A stretch of 64,000 nucleotides of DNA from Hedera helix. Taxonomy: Eukaryota; Streptophyta; Magnoliopsida; Apiales; Araliaceae. A program made the position numbers and the translations under genes. This document shows, piece by piece, positions 24,635 through 37,913 of this stretch (positions within the stretch are counted from its first letter, which is position 1; every line of letters starts with the position of its first letter). The stretch covers positions 24,042,744-24,106,743 of the forward strand of contig OX359278.1 in NCBI GenBank assembly GCA_947179155.2. Direction: 5' to 3'. The notes under the pieces were generated by a model, which was not told the origin of the DNA, did no database searches, and saw only the letters and a program-made list of their open reading frames with translations.

Positions 24635-26074
24635 ATAGCAAAATTTGAGGAAAGAACGAAACGAATAGCGAGTTTCCTCAAATGAAGACTTGTGTGCGTT
24701 GTACGCATTGTTCTCGATGCGAGAGTGATAGGATTGGTTCTTTTGAGACTAACCGATGTATAACGAAGTAATATGACTCTTAATCACCTATTTGTTTGCA
24801 AATTTAGAGGAAATAACGAAACGAATAGCGAGTTTCCTCAAATGAAGACTTGTGTGCGTTGTACGCATTGTTCTCGATGCGAGAGTGATAGGATTGGTTC
24901 TTTTGAGACTAACCGATGTATAACGAAGTAATATGACTCTTAATCACCTATTTGTTTGCAAATTTAGAGGAAATAACGAAACGAATAGCGAGTTTCCTCA
25001 AATGAAGACTTGTGTGCGTTGTACGCATTGTTCTCGATGCGAGAGTGATAGGATTGGTTCTTTTGAGACTAACCGATGTATAACGAAGTAATATGACTCT
25101 TAATCACCTATTTGTTTACAAATTTAGAGGAAATAACGAAACGAATAGCGAGTTTCCTCAAATGAAGACTTGTGTGCGTTGTACGCATTGTTCTCGATGC
25201 GAGAGTGATAGGATTGGTCCTTTTGAGGCTAACCGATGTATAACGAAGTAATATGACTCTTAATCACCTATTTGTTTGCAAATTTTGAGAAAAGAACGAA
25301 ACGAATAGCGAGTTTCCTCAAATGAAGGCTTGTGTGCGTTGTACGCATTGTTCTCGATGCGAGAGTGATAGGATTGGTTCTTTTGAGACTAACCGATGTA
25401 TAACGAAGTAATATGACTCTTAATCACCTATTTGTCTTCAAATATAGAGGAAATAACGAAACGAATAGCGAGTTTCCTCAAATGAAGACTTGTGTGCGTT
25501 GTACGCATTGTTCTCGATGCGAGAGTGATAGGGTTGGTTCTTTTGAGACTAACCGATGTATAAAGAAGTAATATGACTTTTAATCACCTATTTGTTTTCA
25601 AATTTCGAGGAAAGAACGAAACGAATAGCGAGTTTCCTCAAATGAAGACTTGTGTGCGTTCTACGCATTGTTCTCAATGCGAGAGTGAGAGGATTAGTTC
25701 TTTTGAGACTAACCGATGTATAACGAAGTAATATGACTCTTAATCACCTATTTGTTTGCAAATTTAGAGGAAATAACGAAACGAATAGCGAGTTTCCTCA
25801 AATGAAGACTTGTGTGCGCTGTACGCATTGTTCTCGATGCGAGAGTGATAGGATTGGTCCTTTTGAGGCTAACCGATGTATACCGAAGTAATATGACTCT
25901 TAATCACCTATTTGTTTGCAAATTTTGAGAAAAGAACGAAACGAATAGCGAGTTTCCTCAAATGAAGACTTGTGTGCGTTGTACGCATTGTTCTCGATGC
26001 GAGAGTGATAGGATTGGTCCTTTTGAGGCTAACCGATGTATAACGAAGTAATATGACTCTTAATCACCTATTTG
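24635..26074 (+). repeat. Second copy of the 9280-bp-spaced 9-monomer block
   Basis: Partner of 15355-16794, with the same rare variants in the same order. Private changes include TTTACAAATTTAG at 25115, GTTCTACGC near 25660, and a hybrid last monomer (25915-26074) that has a TTTTGAGA opening but GGTCC/GAGGC in the variable third window, where the partner has GGTTC/GAGAC. Confidence 0.85.
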
Positions 26075-27513
26075 TTTGCAAATTTTGAGAAAAGAACGAA
26101 ACGAATAGCGAGTTTCCTCAAATGAAGACTTGTGTGCGTTGTACGCATTGTTCTCGATGCGAGAGTGATAGGATTGGTTCTTTTGAGACTAACCGATGTA
26201 TAACGAAGTAATATGACTCTTAATCACCTATTTGTTTTCAAATATAGAGGAAATAACGAAACGAATAGCGAGTTTCCTCAAATGAAGACTTGTGTGCGTT
26301 GTACGCATTGTTCTCGATGCGAGAGTGATAGGATTGGTTCTTTTGAGACTAACCGATGTATAAAGAAGTAATATGACTCTTAATCACCTATTTGTTTTCA
26401 AATTTCGAGGAAAGAACGAAACGAATAGCGAGTTTCCTCAAATGAAGACTTGTGTGCGTTGTACGCATTGTTCTCAATGCGAGAGTGAGAGGATTAGTTC
26501 TTTTGAGAATAACCGATGTATAACGAAGTAATATGACTATTAATCACATATTTGTTTTCAAATTTCGAGGAAAGAACGAAACGAATAGCGAGTTTCCTCA
26601 AATGAAGACTTGTGTGCGTTGTACGCATTGTTCTCGATGCGAGAGTGATAGGATTGGTTCTTTTGAAACTAACCGATGTATAACGAAGTAATATGACTCT
26701 TAATCACCTATTTGTTTTCAAATTTCGAGGAAAAAAAGAAACGAATAGCGAGTTTCCTCAAATGAAGACTTGTGTGCGTTGTACGCATTGTTCTCGATGC
26801 GAGAGTGATAGGATTGGTCCTTTTGAGGCTAACCGATGTATACCGAAGTAATATGACTCTTAATCACCTATTTGTTTGAAATTTTGAGAAAAGAACGAAA
26901 CGAATAGCGAGTTTCCTCAAATGAAGACTTGTGTGCGTTGTACGCATTGTTCTCGATGCGAGAGTGATAGGATTGGTTCTTTTGAGACTAACCGATGTAT
27001 AACGAAGTAATATGACTCTTAATCACCTATTTGATAGCAAAATTTGAGGAAAGAACGAAACGAATAGCGAGTTTCCTCAAATGAAGACTTGTGTGCGTTG
27101 TACGCATTGTTCTCGATGAGAGAGTGATAGGATTGGTTCTTTTGAGACTAACCGATGTATAACGAAGTAATATGACTCTTAATCACCTATTTGTTTGCAA
27201 ATTTAGAGGAAATAACGAAACGAATAGCGAGTTTCCTCAAATGAAGACTTGTGTGCGTTGTACGCATTGTTCTCGATGCGAGAGTGATAGGATTGGTTCT
27301 TTTGAGACTAACCGATGTATAACGAAGTAATATGACTCTTAATCACCTATTTGTTTGCAAATTTAGAGGAAATAACGAAACGAATAGCGAGTTTCCTCAA
27401 ATGAAGACTTGTGTGCGTTGTACGCATTGTTCTCGATGCGAGAGTGATAGGATTGGTTCTTTTGAGACTAACCGATGTATAACGAAGTAATATGACTCTT
27501 AATCACCTATTTG
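26075..27513 (+). repeat. Junction segment between two HOR domains
   Basis: Nine monomers lie between the 3680/9280-bp domain and the 4160-bp domain and fit neither well. Private variants cluster here: GAGAATAACC and GACTATTAATCAC (monomer 26395), GAGGAAAAAAAGAAACG (monomer 26715) and a 159-bp monomer at 26875. All of it is satellite. Confidence 0.7.
26875..27033 (+). repeat. Short satellite monomer, 159 bp
   Basis: The opening reads TTTGAAATTTTGAG where related monomers read TTTGCAAATTTTGAG, so one C after base 26878 is missing. The phase of the array shifts by one base from here on. This is the only single-base length change outside the cluster at 39.67-41.80 kb. Confidence 0.9.
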
Positions 27514-30500
27514 TTTGCAAATTTAGAGGAAATAACGAAACGAATAGCGAGTTTCCTCAAATGAAGACTTGTGTGCGTTGTACGCATTGTTCTCGATGCG
27601 AGAGTGATAGGATTGGTTCTTTTGAGACTAACCGATGTATAACGAAGTAATATGACTCTTAATCACCTATTTGTTTTCAAATTTAGAGGAAATAACGAAA
27701 CGAATAGCGAGTTTCCTCAAATGAAGACTTGTGTGCGTTGTACGCATTGTTCTCGATGCGAGAGTGATAGGATTGGTTCTTTTGAGACTAACCGATGTAT
27801 AACGAAGTAATATGACTCTTAATCACCTATTTGTTTTCAAATTTCGAGGAAAGAACGAAACGAATAGCGACTTTGCTCAAATGAAGACTTGTGTGCGTTG
27901 TACGCATTGTTCTCGATGCGAGAGTGATATGATTGGTTCTTTTGAAACTAACCGATGTATAACGAAGTAATATGACTCTTAATCACCTATTTGTTTTCAA
28001 ATTTCGAGGAAAGAACGAAACGAATAGCGAGTTTCCTCAAATGAAGACTTGTGTGCGTTGTACGCATTGTTCTCGATGCGAGAGTGATAGGATTGGTTCT
28101 TTTGAAACTAACCGATGTATAACGAAGTAATATGACTCTTAATCACCTATTTGTTTTCAAATTTCGAGGAAAGAACGAAACGAATAGCGAGTTTCCTCAA
28201 ATGAAGACTTGTGTGCGTTGTACACATTGTTCTCGATGCGAGAGTGATAGGATTGGTTCTTTTGAAACTAACCGATGTATAACGAAGTAATATGACTCTT
28301 AATCACCTATTTGTTTGCAAATTTAGAGGAAATAACGAAACGAATAGCGAGTTTCCTCAAATGAAGACTTGTGTGCCTTGTACGCATTGTTCTCGATGCG
28401 AGAGTGATAGGATTGGTCCTTTTGAGGCTAACCGATGTATAACGAAGTAATATGACTCTTAATCACCTATTTGTTTGCAAATTTTGAGAAAAGAACGAAA
28501 CGAATAGCGAGTTTCCTCAAATGAAGACTTGTGTGCGTTGTACGCATTGTTCTCGATGCGAGAGTGATAGGATTGGTTCTTTTGAGACTAACCGATGTAT
28601 AACGAAGTAATATGACTCTTAATCACCTATTTGTTTGCAAATTTTGAGGAAAGAACGAAACGAATAGCGAGTTTCCTCAAATGAAGACTTGTGTGCGTTG
28701 TACGCATTGTTCTCGATGCGAGAGTGATAGGATTGGTTCTTTTGAGACTAACCGATGTATAACGAAGTAATATGACTCTTAATCACCTATTTGATAGCAA
28801 AATTTGAGGAAAGAACGAAACGAATAGCGAGTTTCCTCAAATGAAGACTTGTGTGCGTTGTACGCATTGTTCTCGATGCGAGAGTGATAGGATTGGTTCT
28901 TTTGAGACTAACCGATGTATAACGAAGTAATATGACTCTTAATCACCTATTTGTTTGCAAATTTAGAGGAAATAACGAAACGAATAGCGAGTTTCCTCAA
29001 ATGAAGACTTGTGTGCGTTGTACGCATTGTTCTCGATGCGAGAGTGATAGGATTGGTTCTTTTGAGACTAACCGATGTATAACGAAGTAATATGACTCTT
29101 AATCACCTATTTGTTTGCAAATTTAGAGGAAATAACGAAACGAATAGCGAGTTTTCTCAAATGAAGACTTGTGTGCGTTGTACGCATTGTTCTCGATGCG
29201 AGAGTGATAGGATTGGTTCTTTTGAGACTAACCGATGTATAACGAAGTAATATGACTCTTAATCACCTATTTGTTTTCAAATTTAGAGGAAATAACGAAA
29301 CGAATAGCGAGTTTCCTCAAATGAAGACTTGTGTGCGTTGTACGCATTGTTCTCGATGCGAGAGTGATAGGATTGGTTCTTTTGAGACTAACCGATGTAT
29401 AACGAAGTAATATGACTCTTAATCACCTATTTGTTTTCAAATTTCGAGGAAATAACGAAACGAATAGCGAGTTTCCTCAAATGAAGACTTGTGTGCGTTG
29501 TACGCATTGTTCTCGATGCGAGAGTGATGGGATTGGTTCTTTTGAAACTAACCGATGTATAACGAAGTAATATGACTCTTAATCACCTATTTGTTTTCAA
29601 ATTTCGAGGAAAGAACGAAACGAATAGCGACTTTGCTCAAATGAAGACTTGTGTGCGTTGTACGCATTGTTCTCGATGCGAGAGTGATATGATTGGTTCT
29701 TTTGAGACTAACCGATGTATAACGAAGTAATATGACTCTTAATCACCTATTTGATAGCAAAATTTGAGGAAAGAACGAAACGAATAGCGAGTTTCCTCAA
29801 ATGAAGACTTGTGTGCGTTGTACGCATTGTTCTCGATGCGAGAGTGATAGGATTGGTTCTTTTGAGACTAACCGATGTATAACGAAGTAATATGACTCTT
29901 AATCACCTATTTGTTTGCAAATTTAGAGGAAATAACGAAACGAATAGCGAGTTTCCTCAAATGAAGACTTGTGTGCGTTGTACGCATTGTTCTCGATGCG
30001 AGAGTGATAGGATTGGTTCTTTTGAGACTAACCGATGTATAAAGAAGTAATATGACTCTTAATCACCTATTTGATAGCAAAATTTGAGGAAAGAACGAAA
30101 CGAATAGCGAGTTTCCTCAAATGAAGACTTGTGTGCGTTGTACGCATTGTTCTCGATGCGAGAGTGAAAGGATTGGTCCTTTTGAGGCTAACCGATGTAT
30201 ACCGAAGTAATATGACTCTTAATCACCTATTTGTTTGCAAATTTTGAGAAAAGAACGAAACGAATAGCGAGTTTCCTCAAATGAAGACTTGTGTGCGTTG
30301 TACGCATTGTTCTCGATGCGAGAGTGATAGGATTGGTTCTTTTGAGACTAACCGATGTATAACGAAGTAATATGACTCTTAATCACCTATTTGTTTGCAA
30401 ATTTTGAGGAAATAACGAAACGAATAGCGAGTTTCCTCAAATGAAGACTTGTGTGCGTTGTACGCATTGTTCTCGATGCGAGAGTGATAGGATTGCTTCT

Positions 30501-33500
30501 TTTGAGACTAACTGATGTATAACGAAGTAATATGACTCTTAATCACCTATTTGTTTGCAAATTTAGAGGAAATAACGAAACGAATTGCGAGTTTCCTCAA
30601 ATAAAAACTTGTGTGCGTTGTACGCATTGTTCTCGATGCGAGAGTGATAGGATTGGTTCTTTTGAGACTAACCGATGTATAACGAAGTAATATGACTCTT
30701 AATCACCTATTTGTTTTCAAATTTAGAGGAAATAACGAAACGAATAGCGACTTTCCTCAAATGAAGACTTGTGTGCGTTGTACGCATTGTTCTCGATGCG
30801 AGAGTGATAGGATTGGTTCTTTTGAGACTAATCGATGTATAACGAAGTAATATGACTCTTAATCACCTATTTGTTTTCAAATTTCGAGGAAAGAACGAAA
30901 CGAATAGCGAGTTTCCTCAAATGAAGACTTGTGTGCGTTGTGCGCATTGTTTTCGATGTGAGAGTGAGAGGATTGGTTCTTTTGAAACTAACCGATGTAT
31001 AACGAAGTAATATGACTCTTAATCACCTATTTGTTTTCAAATTTCGAGGAAAGAACGAAACGAATATCGAGTTTCCTCAAATGAAGACTTGTGTGCGTTG
31101 TACGCATTGTTCTCGATGCGAGAGTGATAGGATTGGTTCTTTTGAAACTAACCGATGTATAACGAAGTGATATGACTCTTAATCACCTATTTGTTTGCAA
31201 ATTTAGAGGAAATAACGAAACGAATAGCGAGTTTCCTCAAATGAAGACTTGTGTGCGTTGTACGCATTGTTCTCGATGCAAGAGTGATAGGATTGGTCCT
31301 TTTGAGGCTAACCGATGTATAACGAAGTAATATGACTCTTAATCACCTATTTGTTTGCAAATTTTGAGAAAAGAACGAAACGAATAGCGAGTTTCCTCAA
31401 ATGAAGACTTATGTGCGTTGTACGCATTGTTCTCGATGCGAGAGTGATAGGATTGGTTCTTTTGAGACTAACCGATGTATAACGAAGTAATATGACTCTT
31501 AATCACCTATTTGTTTGCAAATTTTGAGAAAACAACGAAACGAATAGCGAGTTTCCTCAAATGAAGACTTGTGTGCGTTGTACGCATTGTTCTCGATGCG
31601 AGAGTGATAGGATTGGTTCTTTTGAGACTAACCGATGTATAACGAAGTAATATGACTCTTAATCACCTATTTGTTTGCAAATTTAGAGGAAATAACGAAA
31701 CGAATAGCGAGTTTCCTCAAATGAAGACTTGTGTGCGTTGTACGCATTGTTCTCGATGCGAGAGTGATAGGATTGGTTCTTTTGAGACTAACCGATGTAT
31801 AACGAAGTAATATGACTCTTAATCACCTATTTGTTTTCAAATTTAGAGGAAATAACGAAACGAATAGCGAGTTTCCTCAAATGAAGACTTGTGTGCGTTG
31901 TACGCATTGTTCTCGATGCGAGAGTGATAGGATTGGTTCTTTTGAGACTAACCGATGTATAACGAAGTAATATGACTCTTAATCACCTATTTGTTTTCAA
32001 ATTTCGAGGAAAGAACGAAACGAATAGCGACTTTGCTCAAATGAAGACTTGTGTGCGTTGTACGCATTGTTCTCGATGCGAGAGTGATATGATTGGTTCT
32101 TTTGAAACTAACCGATGTATAACGAAGTAATATGACTCTTAATCACCTATTTGTTTTCAAATTTCGAGGAAAGAACGAAACGAATAGCGAGTTTCCTCAA
32201 ATGAAGACTTGTGTGCGTTGTACGCATTGTTCTCGATGCGAGAGTGATAGGATTGGTTCTTTTGAAACTAACCGATGTATAACGAAGTAATATGACTCTT
32301 AATCACCTATTTGTTTTCAAATTTCGAGGAAAGAACGAAACGAATAGCGAGTTTCCTCAAATGAAGACTTGTGTGCGTTGTACACATTGTTCTCGATGCG
32401 AGAGTGATAGGATTGGTTCTTTTGAAACTAACCGATGTATAACGAAGTAATATGACTCTTAATCACCTATTTGTTTGCAAATTTAGAGGAAATAACGAAA
32501 CGAATAGCGAGTTTCCTCAAATGAAGACTTGTGTGCCTTGTACGCATTGTTCTCGATGCGAGAGTGATAGGATTGGTCCTTTTGAGGCTAACCGATGTAT
32601 AACGAAGTAATATGACTCTTAATCACCTATTTGTTTGCAAATTTTGAGAAAAGAACGAAACGAATAGCGAGTTTCCTCAAATGAAGACTTGTGTGCGTTG
32701 TACGCATTGTTCTCGATGCGAGAGTGATAGGATTGGTTCTTTTGAGACTAACCGATGTATAACGAAGTAATATGACTCTTAATCACCTATTTGTTTGCAA
32801 ATTTTGAGGAAAGAACGAAACGAATAGCGAGTTTCCTCAAATGAAGACTTGTGTGCGTTGTACGCATTGTTCTCGATGCGAGAGTGATAGGATTGGTTCT
32901 TTTGAGACTAACCGATGTATAACGAAGTAATATGACTCTTAATCACCTATTTGATAGCAAAATTTGAGGAAAGAACGAAACGAATAGCGAGTTTCCTCAA
33001 ATGAAGACTTGTGTGCGTTGTACGCATTGTTCTCGATGCGAGAGTGATAGGATTGGTTCTTTTGAGACTAACCGATGTATAACGAAGTAATATGACTCTT
33101 AATCACCTATTTGTTTGCAAATTTAGAGGAAATAACGAAACGAATAGCGAGTTTCCTCAAATGAAGACTTGTGTGCGTTGTACGCATTGTTCTCGATGCG
33201 AGAGTGATAGGATTGGTTCTTTTGAGACTAACCGATGTATAACGAAGTAATATGACTCTTAATCACCTATTTGTTTGCAAATTTAGAGGAAATAACGAAA
33301 CGAATAGCGAGTTTTCTCAAATGAAGACTTGTGTGCGTTGTACGCATTGTTCTCGATGCGAGAGTGATAGGATTGGTTCTTTTGAGACTAACCGATGTAT
33401 AACGAAGTAATATGACTCTTAATCACCTATTTGTTTTCAAATTTAGAGGAAATAACGAAACGAATAGCGAGTTTCCTCAAATGAAGACTTGTGTGCGTTG

Positions 33501-35833
33501 TACGCATTGTTCTCGATGCGAGAGTGATAGGATTGGTTCTTTTGAGACTAACCGATGTATAACGAAGTAATATGACTCTTAATCACCTATTTGTTTTCAA
33601 ATTTCGAGGAAATAACGAAACGAATAGCGAGTTTGCTCAAATGAAGACTTGTGTGCGTTGTACGCATTGTTCTCGATGCGAGAGTGATGGGATTGGTTCT
33701 TTTGAAACTAACCGATGTATAACGAAGTAATATGACTCTTAATCACCTATTTGTTTTCAAATTTCGAGGAAAGAACGAAACGAATAGCGACTTTGCTCAA
33801 ATGAAGACTTGTGTGCGTTGTACGCATTGTTCTCGATGCGAGAGTGATATGATTGGTTCTTTTGAGACTAACCGATGTATAACGAAGTAATATGACTCTT
33901 AATCACCTATTTGATAGCAAAATTTGAGGAAAGAACGAAACGAATAGCGAGTTTCCTCAAATGAAGACTTGTGTGCGTTGTACGCATTGTTCTCGATGCG
34001 AGAGTGATAGGATTGGTTCTTTTGAGACTAACCGATGTATAACGAAGTAATATGACTCTTAATCACCTATTTGTTTGCAAATTTAGAGGAAATAACGAAA
34101 CGAATAGCGAGTTTCCTCAAATGAAGACTTGTGTGCGTTGTACGCATTGTTCTCGATGCGAGAGTGATAGGATTGGTTCTTTTGAGACTAACCGATGTAT
34201 AAAGAAGTAATATGACTCTTAATCACCTATTTGATAGCAAAATTAGAGGAAAGAACGAAACGAATAGCGAGTTTCCTCAAATGAAGACTTGTGTGCGTTG
34301 TACGCATTGTTCTCGATGCGAGAGTGAAAGGATTGGTCCTTTTGAGGCTAACCGATGTATACCGAAGTAATATGACTCTTAATCACCTATTTGTTTGCAA
34401 ATTTTGAGGAAAGAACGAAACGAATAGCGAGTTTCCTCAAATGAAGACTTGTGTGCGTTGTACGCATTGTTCTCGATGCGAGAGTGATAGGATTGGTTCT
34501 TTTGAGACTAACCGATGTATAACGAAGTAATATGACTCTTAATCACCTATTTGTTTGCAAATTTAGAGGAAATAACGAAACGAATAGCGAGTTTCCTCAA
34601 ATGAAGACTTGTGTGCGTTGTACGCATTGTTCTCGATGCGAGAGTGATAGGATTGCTTCTTTTGAGACTAACTGATGTATAACGAAGTAATATGACTCTT
34701 AATCACCTATTTGTTTGCAAATTTAGAGGAAATAACGAAACGAATTGCGAGTTTCCTCAAATAAAAACTTGTGTGCGTTGTACGCATTGTTCTCGATGCG
34801 AGAGTGATAGGATTGGTTCTTTTGAGACTAACCGATGTATAACGAAGTAATATGACTCTTAATCACCTTTTTGTTTTCAAATTTAGAGGAAATAACGAAA
34901 CGAATAGCGACTTTCCTCAAATGAAGACTTGTGTGCGTTGTACGCATTGTTCTCGATGCGAGAGTGATAGGATTGGTTCTTTTGAGACTAATCGATGTAT
35001 AACGAAGTAATATGACTCTTAATCACCTATTTGTTTTCAAATTTCGAGGAAAGAACGAAACGAATAGCGAGTTTGCTCAAATGAAGACTTGTGTGCGTTG
35101 TACGCATTGTTCTCGATGCGAGAGTGAGAGGATTGGTTCTTTTGAAACTAACCGATGTATAACGAAGTAATATGACTCTTAATCACCTATTTGTTTTCAA
35201 ATTTCGAGGAAAGAACGAAACGAATATCGAGTTTCCTCAAATGAAGACTTGTGTGCGTTGTACGCATTGTTCTCGATGCGAGAGTGATAGGATTGGTTCT
35301 TTTGAAACTAACCGATGTATAACGAAGTGATATGACTCTTAATCACCTATTTGTTTGCAAATTTAGAGGAAATAACGAAACGAATAGCGAGTTTCCTCAA
35401 ATGAAGACTTGTGTGCGTTGTACGCATTGTTCTCGATGCAAGAGTGATAGGATTGGTCCTTTTGAGGCTAACCGATGTATAACGAAGTAATATGACTCTT
35501 AATCACCTATTTGTTTGCAAATTTTGAGGAAAGAACGAAACGAATAGCGAGTTTCCTCAAATGAAGACTTATGTGCGTTGTACGCATTGTTCTCGATGCG
35601 AGAGTGATAGGATTGGTTCTTTTGAGACTAACCGATGTATAACGAAGTAATATGACTCTTAATCACCTATTTGTTTGCAAATTTTGAGAAAACAACGAAA
35701 CGAATAGCGAGTTTCCTCAAATGAAGACTTGTGTGCGTTGTACGCAATGTTCTCAATGCGAGAGTGATAGGATTGGTTCTTTTGAGACTAACCGATGTAT
35801 AACGAAGTAATATGACTCTTAATCACCTATTTG
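27514..35833 (+). repeat. 26-monomer HOR (4160 bp), two tandem copies
   Basis: Copies 27514-31673 and 31674-35833 share many rare variants at a lag of exactly 4160: GCGACTTTGCTC with GATATGATTG (27871 and 32031, and again 29631 and 33791), GTACACATTG (28221 and 32381), GTGCCTTGT (28373 and 32533), CGAATTGCGAG followed by AAATAAAAAC (30581 and 34741), AAGTGATATG (31164 and 35324), and ACTTATGTG (31407 and 35567). Inside each copy the GCGACTTTGCTC monomer occurs twice, 11 monomers apart, so an older duplication is nested within. One clear difference is monomer 30874, which has several C/T and A/G changes against its partner at 35034. Confidence 0.9.
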
Positions 35834-37913
35834 TTTGCAAATTTAGAGGAAATAACGAAACGAATAGCGAGTTTCCTCAAATGAAGACTTGTGTTCGTTG
35901 TACGCATTGTTCTCGATGCGAGAGTGATAGGATTGGTCCTTTTGAGGCTAACCGATGTATAACGAAGTAATATGACTCTTAATCACCTATTTGTTTGCAA
36001 ATTTTGAGAAAAGAACGAAACGAATAGCGAGTTTCCTCAAATGAAGACTTGTGTGCGTTGTACGCATTGTTCTCGATGCGAGAGTGATAGGATTGGTTCT
36101 TTTGAGACTAACCGATGTATAACGAAGTAATATGACTCTTAATCACCTATTTGTTTTCAAATATAGAGGAAATAACGAAACGAATAGCGAGTTTCCTCAA
36201 ATGAAGACTTGTGTGCGTTGTACGCATTGTTCTCGATGCGAGAGTGATAGGATTGGTTCTTTTGAGACTAACCGATGTATAAAGAAGTAATATGACTCTT
36301 AATCACATATTTGTTTTCAAATTTTGAGGAAAGAACGAAACGAATAGCGAGTTTCCTCAAATGAAGACTTGTGTGCGTTGTACGCATTGTTCTCGATGCG
36401 AGAGTGAAAGGATTGGTCCTTTTGAGGCTAACCGATGTATACCGAAGTAATATGACTCTTAATCACCTATTTGTTTGCAAATTTTGAGAAAAGAACGAAA
36501 CGAATAGCGAGTTTCCTCAAATGAAGACTTGTGTGCGTTGTACGCATTGTTCTCGATGCGAGAGTGATAGGATTGGTTCTTTTGAGACTAACCGATGTAT
36601 AACGAAGTAATATGACTCTTAATCACCTATTTGTTTGCAAATTTAGAGGAAATAACGAAACGAATAGCGAGTTTCCTCAAATGAAGACTTGTGTGCGTTG
36701 TACGCATTGTTCTCGATGCGAGAGTGATAGGATTGGTTCTTTTGAGACTAACTGATGTATAACGAAGTAATATGACTCTTAATCACCTATTTGTTTGCAA
36801 ATTTAGAGGAAATAACGAAACGAATTGCGAGTTTCCTCAAATAAAGACTTGTGTGCGTTGTACGCATTGTTCTCGATGCGAGAGTGATAGGATTGGTTCT
36901 TTTGAGACTAACCGATGTATAACGAAGTAATATGACTCTTAATCACCTTTTTGTTTTCAAATTTAGAGGAAATAACGAAACGAATAGCGACTTTCCTCAA
37001 ATGAAGACTTGTGTGCGTTGTACGCATTGTTCTCGATGCGAGAGTGATAGGATTGGTTCTTTTGAGACTAACCGATGTATAACGAAGTAATATGACTCTT
37101 AATCACCTATTTGTTTTCAAATTTCGAGGAAAGAACGAAACGAATAGCGAGTTTGCTCAAATGAAGACTTGTGTGCGTTGTACGCATTGTTCTCGATGCG
37201 AGAGTGAGAGGATTGGTTCTTTTGAAACTAACCGATGTATAACGAAGTAAAATGACTCTTAATCACCTATTTGTTTTCAAATTTCGAGGAAAGAACGAAA
37301 CGAATAGCGAGTTTCCTCAAATGAAGACTTGTGTGCGTTGTACGCATTGTTCTCGATGCGAGAGTGATAGGATTGGTTCTTTTGAAACTAACCGATGTAT
37401 AACGAAGTAATATGACTCTTAATCACCTATTTGTTTGCAAATTTCGAGGAAATAACGAAACGAATAGCGAGTTTCCTCAAATGAAGACTTGTGTGCGTTG
37501 TACGCATTGTTCTCGATGCGAGAGTGATAGGATTGGTTCTTTTGAGACTAACTGATGTATAACGAAGTAATATGACTCTTAATCACCTATTTGTTTGCAA
37601 ATTTAGAGGAAATAACGAAACGAATTGCGAGTTTCCTCAAATAAAGACTTGTGTGCGTTGTACGCATTGTTCTCGATGCGAGAGTGATAGGATTGGTTCT
37701 TTTGAGACTAACCGATGTATAACGAAGTAATATGACTCTTAATCACCTTTTTGTTTTCAAATTTAGAGGAAATAACGAAACGAATAGCGACTTTCCTCAA
37801 ATGAAGACTTGTGTGCGTTGTACGCATTGTTCTCGATGCGAGAGTGATAGGATTGGTTCTTTTGAGACTAACCGATGTATAACGAAGTAATATGACTCTT
37901 AATCACCTATTTG
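35834..37913 (+). repeat. Satellite segment with 13- and 5-monomer duplications
   Basis: Monomers 36154-37433 repeat the order of 34074-35353 at a lag of 2080 bp: TAAAGAAG, GTGAAAGG with TATACC, TTTTGAGA or TTTTGAGG, ACTGATG, CGAATTGCG, GCGACTTTCC, then two GAAACT monomers. The trio 36634-37113 (ACTGATG, CGAATTGCG, GCGACTTTCC) then recurs at 37434-37913, a lag of 800 bp. The segment is a partial third round of the 26-monomer HOR, shortened and locally duplicated. Confidence 0.8.
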
